Assembly: GCA_047967505.1 (NCBI GenBank)
Contig: CM106539.1
Origin: Dipteris shenzhenensis
Taxonomy: Eukaryota > Polypodiophyta > Polypodiopsida > Gleicheniales
Direction: 5' to 3' (one strand)
Length of the DNA stretch: 64,000 nt
Shown here: in pieces, positions 46,539 through 58,974 of the stretch
Layout of the letters: each line of letters opens with the position of its first letter
How positions within the stretch are numbered: position 1 is the stretch's first letter
Made by a program: the position numbers and the translations under genes
Notes under the pieces: model-generated
Databases searched by the model: none
Seen by the model: the letters and a program-made list of their open reading frames with translations, nothing else
What the model was told of the DNA's origin: nothing

Positions 46539-47332
46539 ATTACTTGGCTGGCCTACCTAAGCTTGGCCAATCTACATGGCAAGCCACATGCTAGGCTCTA
46601 GGGGGTCTATGGTTGGGAATGATGGCTGATGGATGCCTATGCTTATGGGGAAGAAGTGGTGTCTGATATCCTTTGGTAAAGGATCAAGAGAGAGCAAGGT
46701 GTGCTGATGGGGATGGACCCCCAACTCTAAACGTAGATTACTCGAAGATATGGAGCAAAACACATCTAAATATGGTTGACTCCAAACTCTCCTTTTATAG
46801 GGGATAATTAGGAAGTCGAGTCCAAAATGTCCAAAAATCTATTCATATTGTGCCTAAAAGTAGGCAAATAGGCTGCTGCATATAAGTCTTGCAGTAGCGT
46901 ACATTTCCTGCAGTGTGTACCTATGTTGGTGAGGATTTATAGAATACCTAAATAAGATTCCCTTCATTCAAAAAAGTGAATGAATCACAAGACATGGTCC
47001 AACCCCAATCAATATAGTATCTCTAGGAACACTTCTACAAGGCATCACGGCCTTGTAGAAAGGTGTGAGCAAGGACGGCAAAATTCTAAGTCTTGTTGGG
47101 AATTTCAATGTAAAAGGAGTCACTTGTGTTTGAGCATGTAAACACTCTCTTATGACTAATTATGCACACACCGGCACGTGCTTGAGCTAGCTCTTAGGAC
47201 TATGTGAATAATATCTAGATATCATTCTATGCAGTAGGTGTGGACACATTATGCAATAATATCTTGTATCCTAAGGTGGCCCTCTTCTGATGGAATTTGT
47301 GTGGTTGTGCACAAATGTAGCCCCATTGAGCT

Positions 47333-47336
<4 letters not shown>

Positions 47337-47395
<59 letters not shown>

Positions 47396-47400
47396 GTAGC
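47337..47400. repeat. (CT)n microsatellite
   Basis: About 52 bp of CT repeat, ending in a short CTCTGT variation. Confidence 0.95.
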
Positions 47401-50400
47401 ACGTCTCTCATTAATCTCTCTTTATGACATCACCATCACAAGAAATGGTATCAAAGTTTAACCTCTCTACACTTCTTGTGCTACCCAACTCCCATCACCC
47501 ACAATGTGATGCCTATCTAGCCCATCATTGATGGACACACCTATCTAGCCCATCATTGATCAACACACCTATCTAGCTTGTCATTGATCAACACGCCTTC
47601 TATCCCATCCTACACACCACCAATCATGTATATTCCATCCAACACCAATGTGTTATGCTTGTCATCACACGATTTCTACCCAACATGTGCAACCAGTGCC
47701 AGTGCCTTCCACCCTAATGAAGTTCTACCCATTGCATGCCTTCAATCTAGGCTATGTAAGAGAAGGACTAATAAGTCTATGTAAATTATATTTAATATGT
47801 GTTTGATTGCTATCAAGGATTGTGTCACTTTTTTCCACATCCATATCCATGCTTCTTTTTTAGACTTTGAGTCCCTAATTTTCAACAATGAACGATGCTT
47901 CCCACTTCCACTTCAGTTAGCTCTCTTTGTTTCTCCTAGTTTTAAATGTGGCTCTTTGAATACCTTCCACCATCCCACCTATTCTTCCTTTCGAGAATAT
48001 CTGATGCTTCATTTCTCAATTCAATGTAAGATGTTGTCCATCTTTAAAACATCCCTTGACTTCAACTCTCTAGAGATAACACCAAATATTGGATTTATGT
48101 CTTCACGTTTATCGCCGACAAGAAGAAAACCGACTTTCACTTCTTCAAATATTTTCAAACCAAGCAGCATATAGACAATTAAAAAATGCATCTATTCTTA
48201 TTTCTCTCTAACAATTATCAACTTGTATACATAAGATGCAAGGTAAACATCCATGTGCATCCTTGACCTTTTATATTTCTTTCATGATGGATGTCACCAC
48301 TTGGTTACTATCATGTTCATGCAAGCTATCAATTCATACATCACAAAAAGTATCGGTATCCGTGTACTATTACTCCACACAAGTGTGTTTTTTGTCCATG
48401 TTTACCTTCCAATGGAGATGCGTCTATAATGGATAAAGAAAGAGCATACTGTGCTAGAAAAGAAAGTATGTAACTTTTAAGAAGTGACGAATCATGGCAC
48501 CAATTCCGGAACCCAAGAGGCATGTAATGTTATCCCAACATAGTATACAAGAAACTATAATGAAAGTTAGTTGTAGGAAACTTTGCATTAGAAGAGTTAC
48601 ACAAGAAGATTGCGAGGCTATATGTGAAGGTATTTGAAGCAATACAAAGCGAAATAAACATAATAATATTCTTTAGGAGTTTTCTTGCTTATGGATAAGC
48701 TCAAGACAACTTAAAGACAATGCTATGCAAATCTCAGTTGATACCAATAGTTAACGTGATAGTCATCTGCAATGGAGGATATCAATCATTAATTAGACAA
48801 GCTGCTAGTTGTGGGAATTGAGTGGAATGAGTGCAAGAAGTCTAGGATTGAGTGCATAGTCATTGAGAGATCCATGCTACCGAACAATGAACTAAAGCAA
48901 TTGTTTAGCATTGCAAACTATTACAAGAAACACCTGTGAGTCACTACAGAGGAGTGGTGGGCACTTTAGGCAGCAACTAACCTAATTCACAACTTAGCCA
49001 ATGTCTAACACACTCTCGAAAAGAAGACAAAGATATGCGACCCGATGAGAAGAATTTCTCAATTGGCTACATCCTAGTATGCGAGGTGAAGCCATCTCAG
49101 AACCATAATTAGGGCTTTGAGGAGGGCTGGCAAAATATTCAATGGCCCAATAGGAGCATAGAATGTGAGAAGAGAGACTCGATCTCACTACCCCAGGGGC
49201 AGGAGTTGATTACTATGCAGAGCCAGAAGGAAGGACCACTAGGAATCAGTAAGGCATTCCAAAAGATGGGCAAATGAATGTCCGTCATGATAGGAGGAAG
49301 ATGAGCCCTCGTCTATCGAGAGCTTGGAACTAGATTAGATGGCCATTTCTTCTTTAGACCCTCAACATGAGAATGAGGATATTGATGATGAAAGAACCGT
49401 CAGGTTACTTCGATACTCGACTTTGTAAGAAAATAATACAACGTCTGTGCTCAATAGATAACTGGATCTCGTACGCAAGAGAGAAAACAAGATAGTGGAG
49501 AATCAAATATTTAATTAATGTACAACTGATACAATAGATGGTGCTGCCTCCCAACCGTGCGCTCCTGTGAAAGAAGCTTCGATGGCATGTTGGAAACAGT
49601 AGAAGACAGAGGCTGGATGTTAAGGAATCAGGGTTGCTAAAGCCAGTGATAAAATGGGCTTCACAGGCTTGCTCTTATATAGCCACCAGTCGTAGTCAGT
49701 TAGGCTCAATTGGGTGACCGACCTAGTTCGCCCAAAACGATCGACTGGGGGTCGGTCTCGAAATAGGCCACCGACCATACGATAGAACCGGTGCGCAAAA
49801 TAGAGCAACTAACCTATGGTTACCATTCAGCCCAGAGCCATCCGGGATCATCTGAGGCTCCAAACGGGCCCCGCAACCCGAGAGTGGGCTGCCCCGAGTA
49901 ATGCTCTGTCTATCCTCAATGCAGTCAATCAAGGGATGCCTTCCCGCACTTGCATGTAGCCTAGTTGGCGGTGTGCCAACTCTATCTGAAGCTGTCCAGC
50001 CATCAGGCCACACATGGCCTCCATCTGGTGTCCAAACCAGGACCTACCGGATAACTGAGCTACTCAAATGCCTTCTCCTCATATGGGGGGCTTACAAGTA
50101 GAGTTAGCTAGTTCCCGCATAGTTACACGAGAGTGGAGCATTGATATCTAACAGACTTTTCCATTAAAAAGGAACCGTTGAGTGAGGCATGACTAGAGAA
50201 GACCAGCTACTGTAGCAGATGGTCAAGGAACTAATAGAATCAAATGTGGGCATGCTTCTAATGGAGAAATATACCAATGAATTCCTAAAGTCCATATGGA
50301 TTAGTTAAGGCAATTTAGCCGAGTCCCTCTTTGACTGGAGCAAACAGTTGCTTGGACTAAAGGTGAATTACCTAGCCCACACAATGGATACGAGGATGTT

Positions 50401-50657
50401 CCTTTGGGATGACTCTGGATCGATTGACAGCAGCAAATGCCACAAGAGGTTGGCCAGGGGAGGACACCTTGAGTTGTCAAGCAATGCACAGTGCCTGATC
50501 AATGTGGGGACCGACTTGGTACCTATGTTGATAGACGCAGATATGAATCCTCTGAATGAACGTTTGGTTTTTCCAACTTGGGGCGTGGATCGAATAGAAG
50601 ATTATGTGAGACCCAATTTATGGAGCAGCCCGAGTAGAAAACCCCGTGGAGTAGACA

Positions 50658-51770
50658 ATGAAGTCTAATGTAGCCCAAAATATCAAGGTCAAGTCTTATA
50701 ACTTTAAAGGTATTAAGGATGAAGACCCATATAGTCATTTGCAAAGTTTTTTGCGAGTTTGTCACATTAATGGAGCCACTAGAGAGAAGAGTACATGGAT
50801 TATTTTCTCTATACCTTAGTCACAAATGCACAGAGATGGTTCAACCAGTTTCCAATTGGGTATTTCCTCGATTGGTGAGCAATGTGTAAAGCATTTTTGT
50901 GTCGATTCATATAAGAAATCAATGAAGAAGATGTTCGCACTAGATTGAGAGAACTCAAGCTGAACAAAGGGGACTCAGGAGTCTATCCAAGACTTTGTAC
51001 TACAAATGTGGGCTCTCATTAATCAATTGTCAACTATACCAGATGATAAGTCTATGTGGGCTTGGTTGATTACACGATGTACTCAAATTGATTTGTTTAA
51101 GCTAGAAATCATCAACCCTACTTAGACTTATGAAGAATTTCTTGACTAACTAGTGGCTCTAGACAAAAGTGAAGATCTCAAGGGCAAACCGAAGAAGAAG
51201 GATGCTGAGAGTGATAATGATGATGTAGTAATAATAAACGAAGTAAAGAAAGCACTTAGAAGATGGGCATACATAGTAAACGGGGTCCAAATAAAAATGG
51301 TGCATCAAATGTTTAAGGGGTGGACACACAAAAGAAAGTTGCAAAAATATGGTAACACTTGCACTAAGTATCGGCATGATGATTCCAAGTGTTGATTTAA
51401 TGGCAAAAATTAGTCAGCCGGCTATAATGAGGTGACAACTAATGCTAAACCAACAAGTGGTAAACCACCATGTCTTGAAAACAAATGCAAAGGCAAGGAC
51501 TACAAAGCAAAGACAGATCCCTCTAAAATTAAAATTTTTTTGCTATGGAGAAAATCATCTTCAATAAGATTGTCCAATTTGGGCCATACATGTGAAATTT
51601 CTCTAGAAAGAAAAGAAATGGATCCTAACTGCAGAGCAGTTGTGGCTGAGCTACCTGACTCAATAGATGCACAAGTGATTACCAAATCAAAGGGTTTAGT
51701 AAACAATATAGGTGCTAATCGAGCAACCCCTCATAGTCATCAAACTAGGCAACTCCTCAACGTCTAAGGA
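50658..51770 (+). pseudogene. Ty3/gypsy gag remnant
   Basis: From ATG 50,658 the frame reads IKVKSYNFKGIKDEDPYSH, then LQSFLRVCHINGATRE. After a shift it continues YFLYTLVTNAQRWFNQFP with W near the usual RxxAxxWF site, the core of the Ty3/gypsy gag capsid domain. Later frames (51,153-51,395 and 51,432-51,767) are Lys-rich. Near 51,545 a shifted frame reads CYGENHLQ-stop-DCP, a damaged zinc knuckle. Stops and shifts show it is dead. It may belong to the same family as the gypsy protease/RT piece at 54.2-55.3 kb on the other strand. Confidence 0.75.
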
Positions 51771-52027
51771 TCATAATATAGAATAGAAGAAAAGTACTCT
51801 TCTTCCAAAACAAAGAACTAGCTTGAGCATGGGAAACTTTTAAAAACATGAAGCTTAGTTTTACGTTTGCCGAGTTAATGCTATTGCTCTGTATTGTCAT
51901 GACTTCTTCACTCAACAAATCAAGGAGTCCGAAATAAAACCAAAGGATATAGATGCTTTGGTCACTTGGTTATTTCATTCAAATGTACTTTTGAGCAGTT
52001 GATTTTACTTCAAACATTATTCACATC

Positions 52028-54240
52028 ATGGATATTAAATTGCTTCTTCAAAGAAAACCATTAATGGAAAGGCATAATTTCAATGCAAAATACCATGTCA
52101 ACACAAATGTTCTCATATGTATTTTGCAATTATTTCCAAGCCTAAGTTATGAACAATTGTTGAAAACTTTATTTGAGAACATTGATCCTAATAGTCAAAG
52201 TTGTAGTAATCCATGGATAGTATATCAAACAATAGCAAGTGAATCATTGCTTACAATGGAGAAAGTTAACAAACTTAATCAAAATTCTTCAAGATCCATT
52301 GCACTAGTAATTAACATTTTGCAGTGATTTCATTCCATCTTTGGTACATCATTTGGTTTATTATGTTACGATGGAATTAAACTTCAACTAAAAACCACTA
52401 TGGGTTCAACCAAACCGATGAATACAAACAATTTGCTATTAGATCAATCAAGTGGTGTTTCTAGAATCATTCCTTTAATTTGTTTGCCTCCAAAACGTGC
52501 CTATACATTGTGGTCCAAAGAACACAAAAATCAATTGGGGCAAGTAGTCCTTCAAAATTCAACCTTGCCTACCAAAGACATTTCAAACATGTTTCTTGAA
52601 AGTAGGTATTCAATGCAAACAATTTTGAATAAAATTTACAAAGTCAAAAGATTGGTTTTTGCACCAATAACTGTGGTTGCAATACAAACATGTGGTAAAG
52701 ATGGTACAACAATTGACAAGACCTTGTTTACTCAAAAAGGCGATGAAACGAGAACATACATTTGCAAGAATACATTAAAAAAGCATTGGATACTCCATCT
52801 TTCCCATGTGTTTGTTGTGGTTTATTGAAATTTTACTTAAAACTGAAAAAACCCAAAAAAGATATGGTGATATTCTTGCAAAGCAATGGAATAAACATAG
52901 CTTCAATTTTGCTCGAGAATAATTTCTTGTGCTCTATTTGTTGGAAATATATTAGACAAGGAAAAATCCCTCTAATGAATAAAAAGAACATTCAAATGGT
53001 TCCAATAAAAACACACACAAAAAACTTAAATGATGTGGAAACTCGATTGATTTCCACTAGAATATCATTTGCACAAATTAGAAAACTAACTTGTGAGGGG
53101 AATATGGTCTACATGGAAGTGTTGTAAATATTTTCGCTAATGTTGAGCATAGTTGCAAGAAACACCCATTTCTTGCAAGGAAACGAAAATGGCAAAACGG
53201 AAATGGCATTTCTTGGATAAACAACGTTTCATTATCTTTTTTTCTTTTTTCCTTTTTTTTTGGGGGGTGGGGCAAGAACGAGGGTTTGGGAGGGGGCGGC
53301 TTGTTGTTGTTGTTTTGTTGGGGGTGGTTGGCCCTCTTTTGATTAAACTGTTTTTTGCCCTCTTTTGATTAAACTGTTTTTCACTGATTCGTCACCTCCT
53401 GTCGTCGTTTCCACTGCCTCCTGTGCTACTGCTCTCCAACCTCTCCATCTTTGATTCCTGGGCCCTCGCATCCACAGCCTGCTCTTTGGGAAAACCACAT
53501 TTAAAAAATTCAAGAGTTAGAAACTTTGAATGAGGATATTCAGCAGTGCAACGAACCACAAGAAGAGAACATTGCAACAGACACTTTCGTTCATGGAATC
53601 TATGCAAGCCAACAAGTTGTAGAAAGACCAAACTGTTATTGTTGCTCCTTCAGAAGGTTTTTCTCCCTTAAGCATTTTCAAAGATAAAAATTGTGAGGAG
53701 CTAGCCTATCCAAGACTATTCTTTGGTCACCAAAGGAACTACAATATCCCCGAGCACACATCCTATCAAGATATAGCATGCTAGGAGCTAACAAATGCTA
53801 GTATGTCAAGTTCTTTAATCTTCTTGGGTACGTATGTGAAAAGCCCAAACAAAAGGAAAAAACTTGAAAGTTAAGGACACACTTTTGGACACAAATATTG
53901 AAAAACTCCTACAATTAAACATAGGATTTCGAGACTTCACTCATTTGAGAACATCCATTGACTATAAATTCTACCTCAAGAAAAATTTATTTGTAATGTT
54001 GAGACAACTAGGCCCTCCATGTTTCTTCATCACATTATCAGCAGCATAAAAACTTTGGGAACCACTACTCCAATGTTTGAGAAGCTAAACCCTTCAAATG
54101 GAAATACCAATTTAAACCTTAGTGCCGATACACACGACTTGATTCTATCTGATCCCGTGACAACATCTCAATATTACGTTAACAAATTCAAAGCATTCAA
54201 AACATTGCTTAAGAAGGACAAGTCCATTTTGGGCAAAATC
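52028..54240 (+). pseudogene. Helitron-like relic of the DUF6570 type
   Basis: AT-rich broken coding sequence. Frame 52,762-53,127 has FPCVCCGLL, then LCSICWKYIRQGKIPLMN, LNDVETRLISTRISFAQIR and GNMVYMEVL. This is the Cys-pair plus 'LN.LE.RLIS.RI.F.QI' signature of DUF6570, found upstream of the Helitron N domain in Helitron-like elements of animals and oomycetes. After a G/T-rich insertion, 53,500-53,640 reads EDIQQ...DTFVHGIYA, 53,640-53,730 APSEGFSPLSIFK and CEELAYPRLF, 53,930-54,050 GFRDFTHLRTS and VMLRQLGPPCFFITLSAA, and 54,150-54,235 SDPVTTSQYYVNKFKAF and ILGKIT. The HUH motif should come next, but the homology stops at about 54,240. Frames 52,028-52,327 and 52,400-52,828 upstream may be its N-terminus and are not recognised. 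Confidence 0.75.
53230..53380. repeat. Low-complexity T/G-rich insertion
   Basis: T-rich then G-rich sequence with a 27-bp tandem repeat (GCCCTCTTTTGATTAAACTG twice, near 53,330 and 53,357). It interrupts the Helitron-like homology. Confidence 0.7.
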
Positions 54241-55260
54241 ACTGCAGACTATTGCATAAATAAATCCAATTGCAATAAGCTGGTCCAACTCATCCTTTAC
54301 TTGCTTGGCATTATAGGATTCATTCCATACCTCTGTTGTTTGTTGAATAGGCTTGGCATTTGGTATTAAAGGAATTTTGTGCTGACATAGCTCTGGTGAA
54401 ACTCCCCGAATATCTATGTAGTTCCAAGCACAAATACATCCTTGTATGTAGTAAAAAGATATTTGACAATATGAAGTTGAAGGGATGTCAAATTTGCACT
54501 TACCACAATAGTTTGGCTTTGCCTCTGTGCCAAGATTAAGTTCTTGGGTCAACTCTAGGACCAATTGTTCAGTCCCAAGTCAAATGATAGCAACTAACGT
54601 CTCAGTGAACTCCCTTTCACCTACAATGTCTTTGGTGAAATTGCTTGGAAACCTATCCTTCTGAGCTATTATTTGCTTAGCCTTCACTTTGCACTTAACC
54701 TCTACTACAAATTGATAAACATCAAGCTCACCAACTGGAATAATTTGTAATTCCATCAATTAGGATTCTATATCAAAATGGATCAACCACTCTTAACTCC
54801 TTGGGTTGACAATTTCTCGGTATTTTTTGAGGGTTAGTTGGAATGCATACATCCTTTCGATCAAGTGTAATTATCATCTCCTTGGATCCCTTATCGTGCA
54901 ACACCTTAGTGGTTTTAAGCCAAGGCCGTCCTAGCAAAGTAGGATAGGCCTATTGCTTCATGCCAATCACAATAAGATTGATAGTGTAATAGATACCCCC
55001 TATAGAAATCATGACATCTTGTAGCGTTCCTTTGGGGTCAACCAACCTTTGATTAGCCATACATACTCAAAAAGGAGATGGCTTGAAATTTTCAAACTTC
55101 AACCGAGTTTCAAGCTCTTCTGAAATGATATTGACTCTCGATCACCTATCTACAATTACACCTGTAATATTCTACTTCTTTACTTTGATCGTAATAATTG
55201 GGACCTCTTCATCCATGATTGGTGTGTCAAAGGAACCAAAATGTATTATCAAAGTTTACA
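54241..55260 (-). pseudogene. Ty3/gypsy protease and RT N-terminal fragment
   Basis: Minus strand, from right to left. Near 55,140-55,230 the reading is PIMDEEVPIITI, then GVIVDR-stop-SRVNIISEELE, a damaged protease active site (normally DGGSGVN). It continues DVMISIGGIYYTINLIVIG and YPTLLGRPWLK, typical of the gypsy protease end. At 54,240-54,420 it reads IRGVSPELCQHKIPLIPNAK and KDELDQLIAIGFIY, the entry to gypsy reverse transcriptase. Homology ends at about 54,240, exactly where the opposite-strand Helitron-like relic ends, so the junction truncates both. Confidence 0.85.
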
Positions 55261-55266
55261 AATATT

Positions 55267-56880
55267 TCATGCATTTGGTTCGAATGCTATAACAGCACTA
55301 AAACTATTAATAGTGACACTTCCACCAGGCTTGCATGTTTTAAGCTTGGTTCTTGACATCATCAGATCCTCCTCATACATTTGAAGGAAAGGCACGCCCA
55401 ATGCAAGTACAAGGTCAACATAGGGGCCTTTAATATGGATGGGCACTTGTTCTCCATTGCGTTGAACAATATCTCCTATCAAGGTAGGGACTTGCAAAAT
55501 TCCTTCTGGGCTTTTGCAAGAATAGCAAAATGGGTGTAGGGGATCTCTGCTCACACATAAGCCTCCACAAGTCTCACACATATGCTCCACAAGATCTGCA
55601 TTGACATTGGTGAAGTACAATATGCCTAATATCTACAATTTGGACCGGGCAAAATTTGTTATTGCTGTTGCGTAGATGGAAATAAAAATTTAGTGGTCAC
55701 TCCGAAACCCTATGCCACAAGATTTTAAATGGTAAATGCTTATTTGGAAAGAAGGACAAGCATAGCCACATCAAGGAAATGGTCTAGCGTTGTTACTATC
55801 GAAGGGAGAGGAAAGACTATAGTGGTAAAAGATTAAAATTACAATTAGAAGCTTGACACCCAAATCCCTTTTTAAAGCACAAGCAACTAGAGAAGCTCAG
55901 GCAAGTAGGAAAATAGAATAGGCACCTTTGTCCTATAGCCAAGACGAGAAACTTGACTAGAGAAAGCTTCTTTCAAGTTATCCTTTGTAGGACCATTAGG
56001 CACCTCCGCCAAAAAAGTGAAGTCAAAAACACATATGGTATTCTTTGACTTCAAGAAAGAAATGTTTTTCAAGATGTACATAACACCCTCATCGTGAAAT
56101 TCTTGCACAAGTTGAGTAAGCATAGGTTTTCTTTCGTTCACAAATGATAGCTACAAAACAAAAGTGGTGGAGCATAAGTGAAATTTCCAACAATTACTTT
56201 GCATTTGAGGAAAATATCACAAGAACACTATGGACTTACTGCGGCTCTGTCTTCATCACATGGTCCATCTGCAATAATTATTTGGTCGGCCATTCCTTCT
56301 TCATTTGCAATTTTTATGATAACAATTGCAACTATCCCCATCACACTTGCTATGTTGTGCTTGTCAAAATCATCTCAATTACCCAAGATACATAAGTGCA
56401 AAGGGAATGATCGGGCAGCAAATGAAGATTACCTTTGAAAGGTTCACCTCGTATGATGCATGTAGTAGCATCAAGAAGCAAAGAGAATCTAGATGTCCCA
56501 CCCTCAGTTGCACCTTTCAATACAACACTAGCTCCTTCTATTCTATAGAATTTCCCAACTTGCAAAAAATTTACAAATTGGTGAATGTAAGTGGGAGGAA
56601 TGAGCAATGTAACAGTGTGTGAACAAAACTTATCAGTGAAATCCCCTTCAAGAAGGTTGGGTACTTTAGATTTGCTACTTTGTAAGTTCCATACTTACAA
56701 AGCAACTTCCCCTCAAATACAAATCTTTGAGGAGTGCAATCTAATAATTGCATAATGGTGAGTGATATCAATGAATTCCCTCCCCCTGTGAAGTTATCCT
56801 TGGATGGAATGATTGCTTTAGTATTCAATGGGAAAGAATGAGGTGGTGGATAGAAGTTATTTGCAATAGTAGGGCCACTT
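55267..56880 (-). CDS. Spliced OB-fold / zinc-ribbon protein (RPA-like, tentative)
   Basis: Five minus-strand exons join in consistent phase. The first runs from about 56,880 to 56,699 (5' limit unsure). The others are 56,558-56,433, 56,349-56,240, 56,150-55,926 and 55,632-55,267 (stop). Introns are 140, 83, 89 and 293 bp, all GT-AG. The product has MQLLDCTPQRFVFEGKLL, then GKFYRIEGASVVL (beta-strand pattern as in OB folds), VMGIVAIVIIKIANEEG...QIIIADGPC (a second OB-like start), VMYILKNISFLKSK, and in the last exon a C-x2-C-x13-C-x2-C zinc ribbon (Cys codons at 55,516-55,578). OB folds plus a ribbon occur in RPA70-type and related ssDNA-binding proteins, which are part of DNA replication and repair. 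That assignment is inference from pattern. A TAA just before SGPTIANNF (about 56,882) either marks an exon edge or a nonsense mutation. The sequence is AT-rich, and no upstream exon is certain. Confidence 0.6.
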
Positions 56881-57263
56881 TAAGAATTAACCTCATCATT
56901 CTCTTCCTTGCATATTAATTGCTTACTTGTTGCTGACAAATGTTTGAAATAATGAGATGCTATTTGTTGTGAAAATATTTTGTGCATAATAATTTTATGC
57001 AATTAAATTCCTATATCTTTAACATTACATTGAAATTCTAACATGGTAACAAAGAATGTTTCAATGACAATTTCAAAGTAATTAATTGTAGAAATTTTTA
57101 CATTAAGAGGCTACAAACTTTAATAATATATATATAATGATTAAATTACAAATGAAATTGCATAATATAAAAGATAAAACTTCTTCATATGCAATAATAA
57201 ACAAGTCCCAAAAATATGTTCTAATGAAAACATGTAGAACTTCTAAACTAGACATTGGCCTAA

Positions 57264-58518
57264 CTAATCTATCACAATAACATCAGCATTGTCTTTTTTA
57301 GGCGAGGAAGTTTTTTGCTCCTCATGTTTGAATTTTCTTGATGAAGTTTTACATTTCACTTTAGAGGTTATGGTGGACTTAAAACTAATGTAGTTTGGGT
57401 TTTCACGAAGTATCTTCTTCACTACATAGAAGAAAACAAAGAAACTAATCAAATACTATTTTGCATTTCAAAATTAAAATAGAAAATTCATGCAATCACC
57501 TTGGGCATACGCCTCTTGAGCTACTTCTAGGAAGGAGCTCTTCAACAAACGCCATGGTGTTTTCTTAATTGGAGAATTCTTTGAAAGATTTTCCTTTGGC
57601 GGCTTGCTTGAGGTACCTAACGCCATTGGAGTAGACCTTGGACTAGGAGGAGATGCATTCTTTTTGGCATATGAACACGTGGAAGTAGCATGCAAACCTT
57701 AAAAACACTATCTAATTAACCAACTAATATCAAAAACAAAATTAAAATAATGCATATACATATGAAACTATAATTCAAATTGCATGGTATCGAATAGACT
57801 ATGTTTGAACTATAACAATGATACCCAATGCTATGAAGTGCATAAAGAGGGGACATAAACCTATTAAAAGGGAACAAATAGAGACATATTTTTTATTAGT
57901 ACTGCTATATTTTGCTGCTCATCGAAATGACAACAAATAAATAAACCACAACATAGAGATTTCTATTCACAAAAAAATGTATTGAATAACGAAAACGAAC
58001 GTATTGAGTCACACGTGTGAAGACTGGAGGCACATCAACAAAGAACAGGAACGCGTCAAAGGCACATAAATAAGAAGAGAAGTGTCTTGTCTGGTTCACA
58101 AAAGGTAGAACGCTACATGATTGACTAAACACAAAAGACAAAATTGACGAGACTGCATCAATCTACATGCGAAAATGACGAGACTGTGTCAATCTATGTG
58201 CATACAGTTCTCATTCGCCAGACTCATGTCACAAATAAATTGTTGCAAATGTATAAGTAACAAACGTGTATCGCTAATTGGTAGATAAGGAGATATAACT
58301 ACCAATCGTATCTATAGTGTAACTATTACTAATCAGTTGCGCCAACATCATTGCATGGATTTGTGTACATGCACATACCTTGGATTCCATCAGATGAATT
58401 GGCAATCTTTTGGATTCGTTCACCAGTGGACAGTTTTGCATGGATGGGAGTAGAAGCAGATTGTAATACCTCGAGGCATGCCTTCTCAAGTCTTGTAATC
58501 AACAAGAAGTTGTAAGAG
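57264..58518 (-). CDS. Spliced basic protein with SUMO-interacting-like C-terminus (unknown)
   Basis: Three minus-strand exons fit in phase: 58,518-58,379, 57,697-57,500 and 57,421-57,264 (stop). Donors are AAG|GTATGT and AAG|GTGATT; acceptors are TTTTTAAG and TTCTATGTAG; introns are 681 and 78 bp. The product reads LEKACLEVLQSAS and ERIQKIANSS, then a Ser/Pro/Lys-rich stretch (NASPPSPRSTPM, NLSKNSPIKKTPWRLL), VKKILRENPNYISFK, and the tail DNADVIVID. The tail is a hydrophobic run followed by Asp, as in SUMO-interacting motifs. I do not recognise the family. A possible first exon starts at ATG 58,654 (MAHSIDDIDTDSC) but needs a weak donor. It may be the 5' part of the gene that continues at 56.9-55.3 kb, in which case the last exon would have to splice before its stop. 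Confidence 0.55.
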
Positions 58519-58974
58519 CTAGAAGCATAAAAGAAAGAATGAATAACGTAGAACAAAATCAAGCAAGGAAGAGCTTTAGCGACAACAGCCTTGTCCTCAG
58601 ACCTCTCACAAATGCACAACTATCTGTGTCTATGTCATCAATGGAATGAGCCATTTTATAAATTCGGAGGACTATGAGAGAGGGAAGAAAGACTATCGAA
58701 CCATGCTATTCTGATCACCTAAATAGAATGTGAATGTAGTTATTGCAACCACACAATATTTTCATGGTAGTCAGCACGAAGAAAACGTTTGGTTCTTGAC
58801 AGCTAATACGTTATGGATTACACTTCATTCTATGCAGGGAAATGGTGCCTAATGAAGCTTTTGTTAGCCAATGTCCAAATGAATCAGAAGTAGACCAGAA
58901 GTCGGGGTCCAGCCATGCAGCATGCGAGAAATTGAAGATGAGAGGAAATACAAAATTTGCCCGCTCTAGAGGTA

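Larger units (their letters stand above)
45520..50650. other. Long stretch without a recognised gene
   Basis: AT-rich sequence with many short frames on both strands, the longest 125 codons at 47,797-48,174, none recognisable. It contains a short perfect hairpin at 46,520-46,538, a (CT)n array at 47,337-47,388, and tandem ACACACCTATCTAGCCCATCATTGAT phrases near 47,510-47,600. A TGGTATCAAAG sequence at 47,445 resembles a primer-binding site but has no LTR end before it. Confidence 0.45.

Noticed and set aside
47445-47456. TGGTATCAAAGT resembling a primer-binding site
   Set aside because: It is not preceded by an LTR-like end, and no repeat pair was found around it.
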